64,000 bases of DNA from CAWHPS01 sp963831235 (GTDB taxonomy: Bacteria > Fibrobacterota > OXYB2-FULL-49-7 > JAEUSG01): positions 29,844 to 93,843 of the forward strand of contig CAWHPS010000037.1 in assembly GCA_963831235.1 (NCBI GenBank), given 5' to 3'. The notes under the pieces are model-generated. The model searched no databases. It worked only from the letters and a program-made list of their open reading frames with translations, and was not told where the DNA came from. Numbering within the stretch: the stretch's first letter is position 1; each line of letters starts with the position of its first letter. The position numbers were made by a program, and so were the translations under genes. Positions 33,970 to 43,219 of this stretch are shown piece by piece.

Positions 33970-35310
33970 ATGACAAATAGCCATAAGCTGTGGTTTTCAA
34001 AAGCCCTGTTCCTTGTATTGTTCGTCTTGGCTTATTTCGCAGCCAGACTGCCAGTTATACGCGAACCCCTCGGTTTTGAAGAGGGAATATTTGCCGCCAT
34101 AATGGTAAATCGTAACGCAGGGCCTGATTATGGCCTTGCAGGACGGGTAGATGGCCAATCTTTTTACGAAAGCCAATCCCATCCAGCTGGATTATATGAA
34201 TTGCTAAGGTTGGGTGGATGGCTTGCGTACCCCCTTATTCAAGGCCCAGTGCATCTTGATGACAAAGTAATTACGCCAAGATTAAGGAGTATTACTTCCT
34301 TGTATCAGTTCTTTGTCTGGATGGCACTGGCGCTTGTAATATGCTTTTTTGCTGAAAATATCTGGCCCTATGTTTTGCTTGCTGCTGCGGCATTGTCGCC
34401 TCTTGCCATAAGGACATCAGCCCTGCTACAGACAGATACGACCTCTGGTGTTGTTTTTTGCGGCTCGGCCGCTATTCTATTGTATATAGCAGGGCGAAGT
34501 TCGATTATGCGAGCGCGGCAAATATTACTATACGGATTCGCCGGGGTTATTGCAGGGCTTGGAAAACAGGAATGGTCTTTCGCGCTTTTGGCAGCTTTGG
34601 TGGGAGCTGTGTTTCTGGGGTTTATAGCAAAGCGAAATAGCAGCCAGATGCCTGAATATTCTGCTGTATTGAGTGTGATCATAGGTTTACTTATAGGCAA
34701 CACAGCGAGCTGCCTTTTTGATCCGAGTAATTATTTTGCTTCATTTCCACTTATGATCCGGTTCTCCTCCGCGTCAAGTTATATAAGCACGGCCGGCCGT
34801 CTTGATCTTTTAAAAACCAGACTGCCGTATCTCTTAACCTGTTTTGGTTTGCTCGCAGTATCTTTCATGTTTCTACGAACTGGAAAACATTCCTCATTTT
34901 CCAAAATATCACTTTTTCTTTTCGGCAGCATCCTGCTTCTTGTTTACTTTGCATTTACAAACAGTTTCCAGATGCGCTATTTTGCCCCCTCCCTTGTGGT
35001 ACTTGCAATTGCCGCCATTGCTGCAATACCGGAATCTCTTGCCTCCGCGCAATCAAACTTGGTCAAGGTTGTTGTGGTTGCCATACTATCATCAACAATA
35101 ATTTTTATTCCGTTTTTTTCTCCTAATCGCAATATTGCACTTGAAGCAGTTCAGCAAGAGACACTCAAATCAGAACCAGGTACCATGTTATATCTTGATT
35201 GCAGCGCCGGATGGAACAAGCCAGGTATTGATTTTATTTATAATACAATGGATTATGAGTTGGCAAAAACAAAAGCATTGGCACTTGGCAAGGAACTTAT
35301 GCGTCCATAA
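33970..35310 (+). CDS. Multi-pass membrane glycosyltransferase-like protein (GT39/PMT-type)
   Basis: The 446-residue protein has about ten membrane helices. A short acidic loop after the first helix reads REPLGFEEGIFAAI, in the place where GT39/ArnT-like enzymes have their catalytic acidic residues, and SHPAGLYELLRLGGW follows. It would use a lipid-linked sugar donor at the outer face of the inner membrane. No Shine-Dalgarno is evident at the ATG at 33970. Two genes encoding methyltransferase/GT2 functions follow closely (14 bases), so a surface-glycan role is inferred. Confidence 0.65.
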   Translation: MTNSHKLWFSKALFLVLFVLAYFAARLPVIREPLGFEEGIFAAIMVNRNAGPDYGLAGRVDGQSFYESQSHPAGLYELLRLGGWLAYPLIQGPVHLDDKVITPRLRSITSLYQFFVWMALALVICFFAENIWPYVLLAAAALSPLAIRTSALLQTDTTSGVVFCGSAAILLYIAGRSSIMRARQILLYGFAGVIAGLGKQEWSFALLAALVGAVFLGFIAKRNSSQMPEYSAVLSVIIGLLIGNTASCLFDPSNYFASFPLMIRFSSASSYISTAGRLDLLKTRLPYLLTCFGLLAVSFMFLRTGKHSSFSKISLFLFGSILLLVYFAFTNSFQMRYFAPSLVVLAIAAIAAIPESLASAQSNLVKVVVVAILSSTIIFIPFFSPNRNIALEAVQQETLKSEPGTMLYLDCSAGWNKPGIDFIYNTMDYELAKTKALALGKELMRP

Positions 35311-35324
35311 GTTAAGGCTGATTT

Positions 35325-36719
35325 ATGAGAACATCTGACAATGATTATAATTTGAAGTGGCGCAAACGCAATGCGTATTATTACAGGTTCCTTGATGCGA
35401 TCCATGCGTGTAATATCAGGCCGGGCAGCCGTGTGCTCCATGTGGGATGTGAATGTGGAGACATGCTTGATGCTGTCCACCCATCTTTTGGTATGGGGAT
35501 AGATCCTGATGAAAGTGCAATTGAAACTGCCACAAAACGTTTCCCTGAACTTCACTTCAATGTTCAGGATCTCCATGCCATGCAGGTTGAAGGAAAGTTC
35601 GATTATATTCTTATTTGCAATTCGATCGGCTCATGGTCTGATATTCAACGTGTATTCGAAAACATCGCTGAAAATACTCATCAAGACACCAGAATAATAA
35701 TAACCTACTACAATTATCTTTGGGCCGGACTTTTACAGTTTGGTTCATTTATCGGCATGAGAAGACCCAACCATTATCAGAACTGGCTTCCACAGGAGGA
35801 AATCGCAAGTTTGCTAAGCCTTGCTGATTTTGAAACCATTCGCAATGAAAGTTTTCTGTTGGTGCCTAAGTGGATTCCACTGTTATCTGCTTTTTGCAAC
35901 AGGTTCTTGTCATTACTGCCTCTAATCCGAAACCTTAATCTGGTTCACATGACCATTGCCAGAAAACAGCCTGTACCTAAGGAAGAATCAGAACTCTCTG
36001 TTTCGGTTATTGTTCCATGCCGCAATGAAAAGGGGAATATAAAGGAGGCCGTGAAACGGATTCCCGATATGGGCAAAATGACCGAGATTATATTTGTTGA
36101 CGGTAACAGTACTGACGGAACAATTGAGGAGATTGAAGAGCAGATAAAACTTAATCCTGGGAAGCGTATTAAATTAATCCATCAGAAAAATGGAACCGGA
36201 AAAGGAGATGCGGTTAGAAAAGGATTTGCCGCGGCGTCGGGTGATATTCTTGTTATCCAGGACGCGGACCTTACCGCACCTCCAGAAGATCTGCCCAAAT
36301 TCTATGAAGCCATACGAAAGGGCAAGGGAGAGCTAATCAATGGTTCGCGTATGGTCTATCCAATGGAAAAGCAGGCAATGCGTTTTCTGAATCTTATAGG
36401 GAACAAAATTTTCGGCCTTTTGTTTACATGGATATTGGGCCAGCGTATCCGCGACACATTATGCGGAACAAAAATGATAAGCCGAAAACATTACGACATA
36501 CTTGCCGCTAACAGAGCCTTTTTCGGGGAATTCGATCCTTTTGGCGACTTTGATTTAATCTTCGGTGCGGCAAAACAGAACTTTAAATCAATTGAAGTGC
36601 CGGTTGCTTACCGTGCCCGAACTTATGGTGCAACTAATATAAGCCGTTTCAGGCATGGATGGTTGCTTATTAAAATGGTCTTGCTTGCGTTCAGGAAATT
36701 CAAATGGCTGAAGCAATGA
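35325..36719 (+). CDS. Methyltransferase-GT2 glycosyltransferase fusion
   Basis: The 464-residue protein joins two enzymes. Residues 1-215 form a class I SAM methyltransferase (SRVLHVGCECGDMLDAV, GMGIDPDESAIE, FDYILICNSIGSW). Residues about 225-460 form a GT2 domain related to dolichyl-phosphate mannose/glucose synthases: VSVIVPCRNEKGNI, IIFVDGNSTDGT, GKGDAVRKGFAAASGD, the metal-binding QDADLTAPPED, and a C-terminal HGWLLIKMVLLAFRKF. Lipid-linked sugar made here could feed the GT39-like protein upstream. AAGG lies eight bases before the ATG. The end overlaps the next methyltransferase gene. Confidence 0.82.
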   Translation: MRTSDNDYNLKWRKRNAYYYRFLDAIHACNIRPGSRVLHVGCECGDMLDAVHPSFGMGIDPDESAIETATKRFPELHFNVQDLHAMQVEGKFDYILICNSIGSWSDIQRVFENIAENTHQDTRIIITYYNYLWAGLLQFGSFIGMRRPNHYQNWLPQEEIASLLSLADFETIRNESFLLVPKWIPLLSAFCNRFLSLLPLIRNLNLVHMTIARKQPVPKEESELSVSVIVPCRNEKGNIKEAVKRIPDMGKMTEIIFVDGNSTDGTIEEIEEQIKLNPGKRIKLIHQKNGTGKGDAVRKGFAAASGDILVIQDADLTAPPEDLPKFYEAIRKGKGELINGSRMVYPMEKQAMRFLNLIGNKIFGLLFTWILGQRIRDTLCGTKMISRKHYDILAANRAFFGEFDPFGDFDLIFGAAKQNFKSIEVPVAYRARTYGATNISRFRHGWLLIKMVLLAFRKFKWLKQ

Positions 36720-37522
36720 AAATTCTTAGAAGCCTTGGAATTAAAAATCCTGATTGCAATGGTTATCATAATGATAGGGAGCAGACGCTACAACATAAAC
36801 AGATACTTCTCGAAAAACCATTCTTAAGACGCTTATACATTTCTTTCTATCAACAATTACGAGACAATGTTCCATATCGGGAAACAACAAAGCCGGTTAT
36901 TGTTGAAATAGGAAGCGGCAGCGGTTTTCTAAAAGACATCATTCCTCATGCCATTGCCTCAGATGTTTTGGAATTGCCCGGAGTTGATTTGACCTTTTCT
37001 GCTTGTCAAATGCCATTTAAGGATCGCTCTATTGACGCGATCATCATGTTTAATGTTTTGCATCACATTCCATTGGTCAGATCTTTCTTTAAGGAAGCAA
37101 CACGCTGTCTTAAACAGGGTGGAAGAATTATCATGATAGAACCGGCTAATACCCTATGGGGTAATTTTATTTATCGCAATTTTCATCATGAAGGGTTTGA
37201 CATTAAAGCAGGATGGGAATTCAAATCGAGCGGTCCATTATTAACCGCCAACGGGGCATTGCCCTGGATAATCTTTCATCGCGATAAAAAATTATTTGAA
37301 AAAGAATTTCCAGCACTTTCCATATTAAAAACATATTTTCATACACCGATTAAATATCTTTTAAGTGGCGGTTTTACACTTAGATGCATGGTGCCATCGT
37401 GGAGTTATCCGTTTTTTTCAGGGATTGAAGCCTTTTTGAACCCTCTTAGGAATTTCTCCGGTATGTTCGAAACAATTGTCATTCAAAAGATATTGGACCC
37501 TATCCGCAATGGACATGTCTGA
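36704..37522 (+). CDS. SAM-dependent class I methyltransferase
   Basis: The 272-residue protein has motif I VIVEIGSGSGFLKDI near residue 65, an acidic SDVLELPGVD, and the post-motif IDAIIMFNVLHHIPLV followed by GGRIIMIEPAN, typical of type 11 methyltransferases. The acceptor is unknown; the neighbours suggest a lipid or glycan. The start is either 36704 (16-base overlap with the fusion gene) or 36716, whose ATGA overlaps the previous stop. Both give the same domain. Confidence 0.82.
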   Translation: MAEAMKILRSLGIKNPDCNGYHNDREQTLQHKQILLEKPFLRRLYISFYQQLRDNVPYRETTKPVIVEIGSGSGFLKDIIPHAIASDVLELPGVDLTFSACQMPFKDRSIDAIIMFNVLHHIPLVRSFFKEATRCLKQGGRIIMIEPANTLWGNFIYRNFHHEGFDIKAGWEFKSSGPLLTANGALPWIIFHRDKKLFEKEFPALSILKTYFHTPIKYLLSGGFTLRCMVPSWSYPFFSGIEAFLNPLRNFSGMFETIVIQKILDPIRNGHV

Positions 37523-37602
37523 TCAAATATTAAAAATCTTTACATTACCTGCATTGGAAACTATTTTTCAATTCCATCAATTAAAACAATATAGGAGGAA
37601 TT

Positions 37603-39951
37603 ATGATGAAACTGTTTTCATTAGCCGCGCTTTTTTCAGCCTCGATATGTCTATTTGCCCAGGATTCAACCTCTTCAAACAAAGCACCGGAACCGCTACC
37701 TGTACCACCTGTTGATGTTGCCTCCTTTACTCTGACAAACGCAACAGGCACTGTTGAGGTCAAAAAAAACGGAAGCGATGCATGGGTTGCTTTAGCGCAG
37801 GGTTCGGCCTTTTCTGAAAAAGACGCAATCAAAACAGGGGCGGCTTCTGATGCCGAAATCACCCTGCCCGACAGCAGCGTTCTTAAGCTCAAGGAAAACT
37901 CCTCCTTTGAAATTGATGTTGTCAATGATACAATCATCTATGTACAAAAGCAGGGCGCTATATTCTATAAAATCACTCCTGTCGCATCAGCCCATCCGCC
38001 CATTAAAGTCGGTACACCAACAGCAACCGCCCTAGTTTATGGGACGGCGTTTGCAACAACAGTAAAGGATGCCAATAACGCCTCTTTTGCGGTTGTGCAG
38101 GGAAAGATTGGTGTTAAAGGTTCATCAGGTGAAGAGGTCTTTATCAAGGCTGGTGAGTTCAGCAGGGCTACATCAGGCGCTGTTGACAAGCCAAAGAAGC
38201 TTCCAGCTGAGGGCTTAAAACGCCTTGAAGAATGGAGCAAGGTGGATTTTAAACCTTATCCTGAATCAGCTTCAGAAAACAAACCGCAGAATGACAATGC
38301 CTCCATAAAGGGTTCGGTTTCAGAAAATAAGGCATCTGCCAAAAAGAACGAAAATGCTGAAAAACCCGTTGAAAAAAAAGCTGATGCCCCTGCCGGAGGT
38401 AAAAAAGGAGAAGGTGTTCAGTGGAGCGTTGGCATGGGTTCTGTTACTGTTGATGGAAAGCAGTGGAACAGATTGAGTCTTAGACCGGATATTCCCATTG
38501 GAAAGTTTGGCATTTGCCTCGACATAGAACTCTTTGTTGATGATCAGGGTAATATTTCCAATAAGGGTTGGAATTTTGACAATGCAGCAAATACATTCGA
38601 ATCCATTCAACGCAAGATATATTATATCCGTTATGGTCATCAGGGAGAAACTTTTTATGCCAAGGTCGGCGCGCTTGATAACGTGACGCTCGGTTATGGC
38701 TTTATCTTAAGCGGCTATTCCAACTCACTTCAGTATCCGGACATACGCAAAACAGGGCTTCATACGGAATTGAATGACATCAGTTTCCTTGGAATAGGTT
38801 TTCAGGGGGTGATTAACAATTTCTCTGACTTTAATCGCGATGGGGCACTCATCGGCACCAGGCTTTCCGTAAAGCCGCTTAAAACAATGAGCATTCCAAT
38901 ATTAAGCAATCTTGATGTGGGCGCCACTTATGTTACCGACATGAACCAGCGGGCCGTACTACGCGACCGTGACAACGATAAGGTGCCGGATCTTCTTGAC
39001 AGGTTGCCTGATGATAAAAAATGGGCCATTGAAAAGACGGACTACTCTGTATACGATACCAGTAAACCAAATGTAAAAACCGCTGTGAATACACTTGTTG
39101 CTGAAGACTTGCTTATTAACCAGGCTTACGTTGATAAATACAAGGGCTATATTGAGGGCAAAGACCCTTTCTCAATAGTTGGTGCTGATATTGGTTTGCC
39201 GATTCTCAGCAATAGAATATTGTCGCTGCTTCTATATGGACAGTGGGCAACAGATGCGGATGATAAAAATAATAGCGATTTTCTTCATTCACCTCAGATG
39301 AAAGGGTGGGGTATTGCCGCTCCGGGTGTGGGTGTTGGGATTGGCCCGCTTAAAATCAATGTTGAATACCGCTTCTTTAAGGATGAATTCCAGGGTGAGT
39401 ATTTTGATGAGACTTATGAATTGGATCGCATGAAACAGCTTGATCCAACAACACTTTCCGCAAAAGAAACATTCCTTTCACAATTCGACAGCACAACCAT
39501 GAGCGGTATTTTCAGCAAAGCCGGCTTGAATATTTTCAATATTATCAATGCAGGGGCCGGTTACCAGTGGATGAAGATAAAATATTCAAAGATAGTGCCT
39601 GAAGGAACGCCGACCGCAGATCAGTCTTTTAATGCAACCGCAAGCACAGGTGAAACAATTAAGAATATTCTTCGCAAAGTCAAGATTGATGATGTTAGCG
39701 CATATTATTCCAAAAAGCGAATCGGGACTTGGGCCGTAGATGCAAAAACCAATGGTGACCTGGTTTATGATAAATTCCTTGCGCCAACCCCATTTGTTCT
39801 GATGGGCTACAAGGTAGGGTTCCAGCTTGCACAGTCCATGGTACTTTATTGGGATACACAGTACACTTATGCTGTTGATCCTACTGAAACCAACCCTTTT
39901 CATCTGAAACTGAATAAACGACTGAACATCGAGACCGTGCTCAAGTTTTAA
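37603..39951 (+). CDS. FecR-domain protein fused to an outer-membrane beta-barrel-like region
   Basis: The 782-residue protein has a signal peptide (MKLFSLAALFSASICLFAQ). A FecR domain spans about residues 45-170 (GTVEVKKNGSDAWVALAQG, DAEITLPDSSVLKLKENSSF, VGTPTATALVYGTAFAT). A Lys/Ala/Glu-rich low-complexity linker (residues 210-265) leads to a long beta-rich, barrel-like part to the end, with IETVLKF as the last strand ending in Phe. FecR domains are often found in cell-envelope proteins. The protein may anchor to the outer membrane and bind peptidoglycan or glycans; this is inferred. The binding site AGGAGG lies right before the ATG. The deacetylase gene follows 26 bases later. Confidence 0.7.
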   Translation: MMKLFSLAALFSASICLFAQDSTSSNKAPEPLPVPPVDVASFTLTNATGTVEVKKNGSDAWVALAQGSAFSEKDAIKTGAASDAEITLPDSSVLKLKENSSFEIDVVNDTIIYVQKQGAIFYKITPVASAHPPIKVGTPTATALVYGTAFATTVKDANNASFAVVQGKIGVKGSSGEEVFIKAGEFSRATSGAVDKPKKLPAEGLKRLEEWSKVDFKPYPESASENKPQNDNASIKGSVSENKASAKKNENAEKPVEKKADAPAGGKKGEGVQWSVGMGSVTVDGKQWNRLSLRPDIPIGKFGICLDIELFVDDQGNISNKGWNFDNAANTFESIQRKIYYIRYGHQGETFYAKVGALDNVTLGYGFILSGYSNSLQYPDIRKTGLHTELNDISFLGIGFQGVINNFSDFNRDGALIGTRLSVKPLKTMSIPILSNLDVGATYVTDMNQRAVLRDRDNDKVPDLLDRLPDDKKWAIEKTDYSVYDTSKPNVKTAVNTLVAEDLLINQAYVDKYKGYIEGKDPFSIVGADIGLPILSNRILSLLLYGQWATDADDKNNSDFLHSPQMKGWGIAAPGVGVGIGPLKINVEYRFFKDEFQGEYFDETYELDRMKQLDPTTLSAKETFLSQFDSTTMSGIFSKAGLNIFNIINAGAGYQWMKIKYSKIVPEGTPTADQSFNATASTGETIKNILRKVKIDDVSAYYSKKRIGTWAVDAKTNGDLVYDKFLAPTPFVLMGYKVGFQLAQSMVLYWDTQYTYAVDPTETNPFHLKLNKRLNIETVLKF

Positions 39952-39977
39952 GAATTTCAAGAAGCGATAACTGACTT

Positions 39978-40859
39978 ATGCTTACAAGCCATCTACTGCA
40001 GCATCAAATGATTCTATATGGCTTGTCGGGTGTTGTACTATTCTTTGTCGGCCTATATGCTTTTGCATACATTGCATTCAAAAGAAATTACAAGACACCC
40101 ATACCCGCGCTGGCTTTTCATCATATAGAGGTCAAAAGGGGTTTCCCAGCTACAAGGATTACCCTAAACCAATTTGAAGAGGAAATGCTGTTTTTAAAAA
40201 AGCTGGACTATGTAACTGTTTCACCTGATGAGTTTCTATCTGTTGACGAGAGTAGTGCAAATAAAAAAGTGCTGATAACCTTTGATGACAGCTATGAAAC
40301 ATCATTCAAGCACGCGATTCCGCTTATGCGTTCCCTTGAGTTTACAGCCACATTTTTTATAATAGCCGGGTTTATTGGAAAAAGAAGCACCTGGGATGTC
40401 AATCTTACCCCATCCATGCACATGACAGAAGATGAAATTAAAAAAGCAAGGGATCTCGGGTTTACGCTCGGTTCGCATACCTTGACGCACCCTGACCTTA
40501 CACGTTTATCAAATGCCAGGCTCATGGAAGAACTTTCAGTTTCAAAGAAACTACTTGAAGATAAATTCGGGCAGGAGATAAAATACCTGGCATATCCCTT
40601 TGGGCGTTATAATAAAAGGGTGAAGGAAGCGGCTCTTGCAAGTGGTTATAGCGCAGCCTTCACAATCAACCGCCCGATGATGCAAAAGAGGTTTGATCCA
40701 TTTTGTGTTCCGGTAACCGGAATTTATGGTCTGGACCGGATGCAGAATTTTAATTCCAAGCTTGTCAGGAACGGATGTTTCTGGATAGAAGCAATGCGCG
40801 ACAAAATAATCAACCGTTTTGCAAGCGGTACCACACTTGTTAAAAGCAGCTATGCTTAA
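39978..40859 (+). CDS. Membrane-anchored polysaccharide deacetylase (NodB domain)
   Basis: After one membrane helix (residues 11-33), the NodB fold shows the catalytic TFDDSYE near residue 98, SHTLTHPDLT with the metal-binding His pair near 168, and YPFGRYN near 208. Such enzymes remove acetyl groups from chitin-like, peptidoglycan or extracellular polysaccharide, here on the outer side of the inner membrane. It follows the FecR-barrel gene on the same strand. The exact polysaccharide is unknown. Confidence 0.88.
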   Translation: MLTSHLLQHQMILYGLSGVVLFFVGLYAFAYIAFKRNYKTPIPALAFHHIEVKRGFPATRITLNQFEEEMLFLKKLDYVTVSPDEFLSVDESSANKKVLITFDDSYETSFKHAIPLMRSLEFTATFFIIAGFIGKRSTWDVNLTPSMHMTEDEIKKARDLGFTLGSHTLTHPDLTRLSNARLMEELSVSKKLLEDKFGQEIKYLAYPFGRYNKRVKEAALASGYSAAFTINRPMMQKRFDPFCVPVTGIYGLDRMQNFNSKLVRNGCFWIEAMRDKIINRFASGTTLVKSSYA

Positions 40860-40917
40860 TTTATATAAACTTTATTTTCTTAAATTTTATTAACCCACAA
40901 CCCAACAAAGAAGCATC

Positions 40918-43218
40918 ATGATTACAATCAACAGTCAGATCGAAAAAGAATTTAAGCTTGATAATGCACAATCATCAAACCTTGTGGAATTTTTCACATC
41001 CGGTGCGACAATACCTTTCATTGCGCGTTACCGCAAGGAAATGACCGGCGGGCTTGATGAAATAGAGCTTCGCGCAATAAAAGAGCGATACGATTATATA
41101 AACGAGATAAACGAACGCAAGGAGACTATCCTCAAGACGATTGAGTCGCAAGGCAAGCTCACAGAGGAGCTTAAAAAATCAATTGAAGATTGTCTGGAGA
41201 AAGCCAAACTCGAAGACATCTACCTACCTTTCAAACCCAAACGAAAGACCCGAGCCACTGCTGCCCGTGAAAAGGGACTGGAACCGCTAACCATTTTTAT
41301 AACCTCGCTTACAGACCCCAATGCGGATCTGTTATCTGAGGCAGCAAAATATATTGACAAGGAAAAAGGTGTTGCAACCGCGGAAGAGGCGTTGGCCGGC
41401 GCCTCTGATATTTTTGCAGAAGAGATTGCTGAGAAAGCGGAGCTGCGGGATTTTGTCAGGACAAAGTATTTTGAAAAGGGGATTTTTGTTTCCAAGGTCC
41501 GCAAGGAATTTGAAGGCAAGAAGACTAAATTTGAGATGTATTACGATTACAATGTGCCTGTAAAAAGCATACCTTCGCATAACCTTCTTGCAATTAGGCG
41601 CGCTGAAAAAGAAGATGTCATAACTTATGAAATTCAGTCTGATGATGATGCCATACTAAGTCATCTTAACAATAACGCGATCAAAATCCAAAAAGGAGCG
41701 GTCCATGATTTCCTTTCTTCGGCTGTGAAGGATGGGTATGAAAGACTCATGAAGCTCTCTTTGTCAGCTGATGTGAGGGTTGAAAAAAAGCTTGAGGCTG
41801 ATGTTGATGCAATCAAGGCATTTGAAATTAATCTGCGTGAACTCTTATTGTCTCCCCCTGCAGGGCAGGTTAAGATTCTTGCTGTTGATCCCGGGTTTCG
41901 AACAGGGTGCAAGGTTGCCGTGCTTAGCGAAACCGGAAATTTTCTAGGGTATGATGTAATCTTCCCGCATGAGCCGCAAAAAGACGAAGCAGGGGCTTTT
42001 GTCAAGCTGGCGAAACTCATCAAATCACATGATCCTGCGTATATTGTAATAGGTAATGGAACGGCGTCCCGTGAAACAGAGCGCTTTGTCCGAAGCACGG
42101 TTGCAAAAATACCTTCATCCACTAAACCAGGTGTGGTTATTGTAAGCGAAGCGGGCGCATCCGTATATTCCGCAAGCGATTGTGCAATCCGTGAATTTTC
42201 TGATTTGGACCTTACTCTTCGATCAGGAATTTCAATTGGCCGCCGCTTTCAGGATCCCTTATCGGAACTTATAAAGATTGATCCTAATGCCATTGGGGTA
42301 GGCCAATATCAACATGATGTTGACCAGACCTTGCTAAAGAAAAAACTCGAAGAGGTGACTGAATCGTGCGTTAACTTTGTTGGTGTTGATTTAAACAGCG
42401 CATCAATGGAGCTTTTATCTTATGTTGCAGGTCTTAACAAAAACATAGCTGATAATATTGTCAAGTATCGCAATACAAAGGGCCTGTTCAAACAAAGGAA
42501 AGATCTACTTAATGTGCCACGCCTCGGCGAAAAGGCCTTTGAACAATGCGCAGGTTTCTTACGGATAAAAAACGGCCCCGATCCCTTCGATGACTCCGCT
42601 GTCCATCCAGAAAGTTACTATGCTGTAAACAAGATTGCGGAGAGTCTTAATGTTCCTGTTAAAAGTCTGATTGCAAATAACGAGCTTCTTTCTAAAATCG
42701 ACCCTGAAAAATTCGCAGATGAAAAGACCGGCTCAATAACCATCCGCGATATTATCGAGGAGCTTAAAAAACCAGGCCGCGACCCAAGGGCCCAGTTCAA
42801 ATACGCTGAATTCAGGGACGACATAACGGAAATAAGTCATCTTAAAGAGGGAATGGTCCTTGAAGGTTCAGTCACGAATGTCGCCAATTTCGGCGCTTTT
42901 GTGGACATAGGCGTGCATCAGGATGGGCTCGTACACGTATCCAAGCTCGCAGACCGGTATGTAAAGGACCCTTTTTCAGTTGTCAAGGTGGGCCAGATTG
43001 TAAAGGTAAAAGTCGTGAGCGTTGATGAGGCCTTGAAAAGGATTTCGCTTTCAATGAGAAGCGATGACTTGATTCCTGGTATAACAAAACCTGAGGGACA
43101 ATCAAAGGATCATGATAAAAAGAAGCAGGACAATATCAAGGGCAAACCAGCTCAAAAACCACAACCTCCTAAAAAAAGCGCGTCAATCCAGGATTTGATT
43201 CACAAGTTCCAGGGCTGA
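40918..43218 (+). CDS. tex: Tex-family RNA-binding transcription accessory protein
   Basis: The 766-residue protein has the Tex order: N-terminal helix-turn-helix block with GATIPFIARYRKEMTGGLDE near residue 30, a YqgF-like RNase H fold (ILAVDPGFRTGCKVAVL near 320), helix-hairpin-helix motifs (NIVKYRNTKGLFKQRKDLL near 515) and a C-terminal S1 RNA-binding domain (GMVLEGSVTNVANFGAFVDIG near 645). A basic tail follows. Tex binds RNA and affects transcription and stress tolerance. Length is typical. It is convergent with argD with one base between the two stops. Confidence 0.93.
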   Translation: MITINSQIEKEFKLDNAQSSNLVEFFTSGATIPFIARYRKEMTGGLDEIELRAIKERYDYINEINERKETILKTIESQGKLTEELKKSIEDCLEKAKLEDIYLPFKPKRKTRATAAREKGLEPLTIFITSLTDPNADLLSEAAKYIDKEKGVATAEEALAGASDIFAEEIAEKAELRDFVRTKYFEKGIFVSKVRKEFEGKKTKFEMYYDYNVPVKSIPSHNLLAIRRAEKEDVITYEIQSDDDAILSHLNNNAIKIQKGAVHDFLSSAVKDGYERLMKLSLSADVRVEKKLEADVDAIKAFEINLRELLLSPPAGQVKILAVDPGFRTGCKVAVLSETGNFLGYDVIFPHEPQKDEAGAFVKLAKLIKSHDPAYIVIGNGTASRETERFVRSTVAKIPSSTKPGVVIVSEAGASVYSASDCAIREFSDLDLTLRSGISIGRRFQDPLSELIKIDPNAIGVGQYQHDVDQTLLKKKLEEVTESCVNFVGVDLNSASMELLSYVAGLNKNIADNIVKYRNTKGLFKQRKDLLNVPRLGEKAFEQCAGFLRIKNGPDPFDDSAVHPESYYAVNKIAESLNVPVKSLIANNELLSKIDPEKFADEKTGSITIRDIIEELKKPGRDPRAQFKYAEFRDDITEISHLKEGMVLEGSVTNVANFGAFVDIGVHQDGLVHVSKLADRYVKDPFSVVKVGQIVKVKVVSVDEALKRISLSMRSDDLIPGITKPEGQSKDHDKKKQDNIKGKPAQKPQPPKKSASIQDLIHKFQG

Positions 43219-43219
43219 T

